Shown here piece after piece: positions 62,025 through 64,000 of a stretch of DNA of 64,000 bases. Source of the DNA: Pedobacter cryoconitis (GTDB lineage: Bacteria > Bacteroidota > Bacteroidia > Sphingobacteriales > Sphingobacteriaceae); assembly GCF_003259615.1 (NCBI RefSeq), contig NZ_QLLR01000024.1, positions 31,064-95,063 of the forward strand. Direction: 5' to 3'. Both the position numbers and the translations under genes were made by a program. The notes beneath the pieces were generated by a model. It was not told the origin of the DNA and made no database searches. It saw nothing but the letters and a program-made list of their open reading frames with translations. The stretch's first letter is position 1. Each line of letters begins with the position of its first letter.

Positions 62025-62045
62025 TGCAAACAACAATATTATATC

Positions 62046-63674
62046 ATGCTCAAAGGATTTTTTAACGTACCAACACCTGAGAACGAACCTATTTTAGGTT
62101 ACGCACCAGGAAGTAAAGAACGTGAATTATTGAAAGCTGCTTTAGCTGAAGCACGTTCAAAAAAAGGTGACATCCCAATGTATATCGGGGGCAAAGCAGT
62201 CCACACTGATAAAAAAGGAACAGTTACTCCACCGCACGATCACCAACACGTTTTAGCACAATATAGCATAGGCGACAAAACTCATGTACAACAGGCAATT
62301 GATGCAGCATTAGCGGCAAAGCCTCAGTGGGAAAACCTGCCATGGGAACAACGTGCAGCTATATTTTTAAAGATCGCTGAGTTAATCTCAGGTCCGTATC
62401 GCTATAAATTAAATGCAGCAACAATGCTTGGCCAATCAAAAAATGCTTACCAGGCAGAAATTGATGCAGCTTGCGAGCTGATAGATTTCTTACGTTTCAA
62501 CGTAAGTTATATGGCTGACATTTATAAACAACAACCTCCGGTTTCTCCAAAAGGTGTTTGGAACAGAGTGGAACAACGTCCTTTAGAAGGGTTTGTTTTC
62601 GCTTTAACTCCTTTCAACTTTACTGCTATCGCGGCAAACCTGCCAACATCAGCAGCATTAATGGGTAATGTTGTCGTTTGGAAGCCTGCCGATACGCAGG
62701 TTTATGCAGCGAATTTATTGATGGAGATTTTCAGAGAAGCAGGTTTACCTGATGGGGTAATCAACTTGGTTTATGTAGATGGCCCTGAAGCTGGAGAAGT
62801 TATCTTCAACAGTCCTGATTTTGCAGGTATTCACTTTACAGGTTCTACTGCGGTATTCCAGAACATCTGGAAAACTATTGGTACAAACATTCATAAATAC
62901 AAAACATATCCTCGTATTGTAGGTGAAACTGGTGGTAAAGATTTTATCCTGGTTCACGCTTCTGCTGATGCTGAGGTATCAAGTACAGCTATTTTACGTG
63001 GTGCTTTTGAATACCAGGGACAGAAATGTTCTGCTGCTTCAAGAACTTACATCGCGAAAAGTTTATGGCCAAAAATCAAAGAATTGATGCTGCGTGATCT
63101 TGCTACCTTCAAAATGGGTGGAACTGAAGATTTCAGCAATTTCGTAAATGCAGTGATTGACGATCGTTCTTTCACTAAACTGGCGAAATATATTGACCAG
63201 GCAAAAGCTGACAAAGGTGTAGAAATCATTGCTGGCGGAAACTACGATAAATCTAAAGGTTACTTTATTGAGCCAACAGTTTTAGTCGTTGACGATCCTA
63301 AATATACAACCATGAGCGAAGAGTTATTCGGTCCTGTTTTGAGTGTATATGTATATGATGACGCAGATTTTGACCAGGTATTGGAAATTATTGATACGAC
63401 TTCCGGATATGCTTTAACTGGTGCTGTAATTGCTCAGGACCGTTATGCTATTGATAAAGCATCTTATGCTTTACGTAATGCAGCTGGTAATTTCTATATC
63501 AATGATAAATGTACTGGTGCTGTAGTTGGTCAGCAACCATTTGGCGGTGCCAGAGGTTCAGGTACAAATGATAAAGCAGGTTCAATGATTAACTTGTTAC
63601 GTTGGGTTTCTCCACGTACCATCAAAGAATCATTCGATCCACCAAAGGATTACCGTTACCCATTCATGGGCTAA
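62046..63674 (+). CDS. pruA: L-glutamate gamma-semialdehyde (1-pyrroline-5-carboxylate) dehydrogenase
   Basis: 542 aa from ATG 62046. Aldehyde dehydrogenase fold: catalytic Cys in YQGQKCSAASR, general-base Glu in VGETGGKDF, NAD-binding LTPFNFTAIAANL and FTGSTAVF. The N- and C-terminal parts match the mitochondrial-type P5CDH rather than bifunctional PutA. It oxidises proline-derived semialdehyde to glutamate. No proline dehydrogenase gene is in view. The terminator beyond it is interrupted by the IS3 element. Confidence 0.95.
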   Translation: MLKGFFNVPTPENEPILGYAPGSKERELLKAALAEARSKKGDIPMYIGGKAVHTDKKGTVTPPHDHQHVLAQYSIGDKTHVQQAIDAALAAKPQWENLPWEQRAAIFLKIAELISGPYRYKLNAATMLGQSKNAYQAEIDAACELIDFLRFNVSYMADIYKQQPPVSPKGVWNRVEQRPLEGFVFALTPFNFTAIAANLPTSAALMGNVVVWKPADTQVYAANLLMEIFREAGLPDGVINLVYVDGPEAGEVIFNSPDFAGIHFTGSTAVFQNIWKTIGTNIHKYKTYPRIVGETGGKDFILVHASADAEVSSTAILRGAFEYQGQKCSAASRTYIAKSLWPKIKELMLRDLATFKMGGTEDFSNFVNAVIDDRSFTKLAKYIDQAKADKGVEIIAGGNYDKSKGYFIEPTVLVVDDPKYTTMSEELFGPVLSVYVYDDADFDQVLEIIDTTSGYALTGAVIAQDRYAIDKASYALRNAAGNFYINDKCTGAVVGQQPFGGARGSGTNDKAGSMINLLRWVSPRTIKESFDPPKDYRYPFMG

Positions 63675-63698
63675 TCAAAACATAAAAAAAGCCGGTTA

Positions 63699-64000
63699 TG
63701 GACATGCCCCAAAAAGTTAGACACTTTTTGGGGCATTTTTTATGAGTAGAAAACAGAAATACGAGTATCAATCTAAACTCGATTTAGTCAACCAGGTAAT
63801 CAGAGAAGAAAATTGTGTGCATGGACTTTCCAAAGTGCATGGATTGGCAAAATCACAGTTACAATTTTGGTGTAAACTCCATGAACATCACGGAGAAAAA
63901 GGATTGGAAAACATGGTGGTTAAAAGGTATACCGCAGATGAAAAACTTGAAATCATTCGGTATTATCAGGCAAGCGGATTATCTTTGATTGACACCTGTG
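63699..64000 (+). mobile_element. IS3-family insertion sequence, left end (continues past the window)
   Basis: The left end is TGGACATGCCCCAAAAAG and continues into GTTAGACA, typical of IS3/IS150-group terminal repeats. Within it 63705-63716 pairs with 63724-63735 (TGCCCCAAAAAG / CTTTTTGGGGCA), followed by T6, so the end carries a terminator hairpin that shields the transposase gene from outside transcription. The right end and target duplication are not visible. Confidence 0.75.
63742..64000 (+). CDS. IS3-family transposase OrfA, partial
   Basis: ATG at 63742 starts an open frame to the window edge (86 codons). The product, MSRKQKYEYQSKLDLVNQVI onward, carries two HTH_29-like helix-turn-helix repeats (KVHGLAKSQLQFWCKLHEHHG, then YTADEKLEIIRYYQ), the normal OrfA layout of IS3/IS150 elements. 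OrfB with the DDE catalytic domain would lie beyond the window. Confidence 0.8.
   Translation, partial: MSRKQKYEYQSKLDLVNQVIREENCVHGLSKVHGLAKSQLQFWCKLHEHHGEKGLENMVVKRYTADEKLEIIRYYQASGLSLIDTC

Noticed and set aside
1..64000. CRISPR arrays, tRNA or rRNA genes, prophage or conjugative modules
   Set aside because: No spaced direct-repeat array, cloverleaf with CCA-type end, phage structural gene or conjugation gene was found by reading.

Overview
The window looks like chromosomal DNA of a Bacteroidota bacterium, most likely the Sphingobacteriaceae (Pedobacter-like). The evidence is a SusC/SusD polysaccharide utilisation locus, Bacteroidota-only families (DUF4293, DUF5606, Porin_10), and -7 promoter boxes of the form TAnnTTTG in front of many genes instead of sigma70-type promoters. 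I saw no rRNA, tRNA or CRISPR array. Most of the window is core metabolism; accessory material is limited to a glycan locus at the left, a repeat-rich gap at 32.8-33.5 kb and the start of an IS3-type element at the right edge.

Left part (1-19 kb, mostly + strand). The edge cuts lgt. Next comes a membrane sensor (7TMR-DISM) whose C-terminus is a transposase-type IS1595 zinc ribbon with an HTH-like segment and no nuclease domain. It lies directly upstream of susC-susD-GH3-GH30, a set that fits beta-1,6-glucan (pustulan-like) degradation: SusCD import oligosaccharides, the GH30 lipoprotein cuts the glucan and the GH3 enzyme releases glucose. A methyltransferase, a lipoprotein, a pseudouridine synthase with panB, carA, a two-gene ABC-2 exporter, enolase and a DivIC/FtsB-type division protein follow.

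Middle (19-36 kb, almost all - strand). This holds a TRIC-type channel, a vWA membrane protein, fabG, aguB-aguA (agmatine to putrescine), an unassigned ABC module, a cysteine-rich CWC-like protein, nrdB-nrdA (class I ribonucleotide reductase strikingly like the eukaryotic enzyme), rlpA-like, msrB, sucD, a 730-base gene-free stretch with two long hairpins, and an MsbA-like exporter with truA.

Right part (36-64 kb). This holds a DUF4293 protein, a DEAD-box helicase with a Gly/Arg-rich tail, ggt, a TonB receptor, a small secreted protein, gpsA, a TolC-HlyD efflux pair without its inner-membrane pump, a polysaccharide deacetylase, a mitochondrial-type aconitase, a GH1 glycosidase, a membrane-anchored MutS-like ATPase, rlmH, a 41-residue membrane peptide, DUF5606 with cyclophilin, a secreted amidotransferase-like protein, the lpxK-PNP-porin operon and a mitochondrial-type pruA. 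The pruA terminator appears to be split by the IS3 element running off the end.

The most interesting items are the 7TMR-DISM/zinc-ribbon fusion beside the glucan locus, a family of long two-tier hairpins (32.9, 33.4 and 38.7 kb), DnaA-box-like sites upstream of nrdBA, and several genes whose promoter boxes sit so close to the start codon that leaderless mRNAs are likely. Several start codons were moved inwards because the longer reading frames begin inside terminators or promoter boxes.
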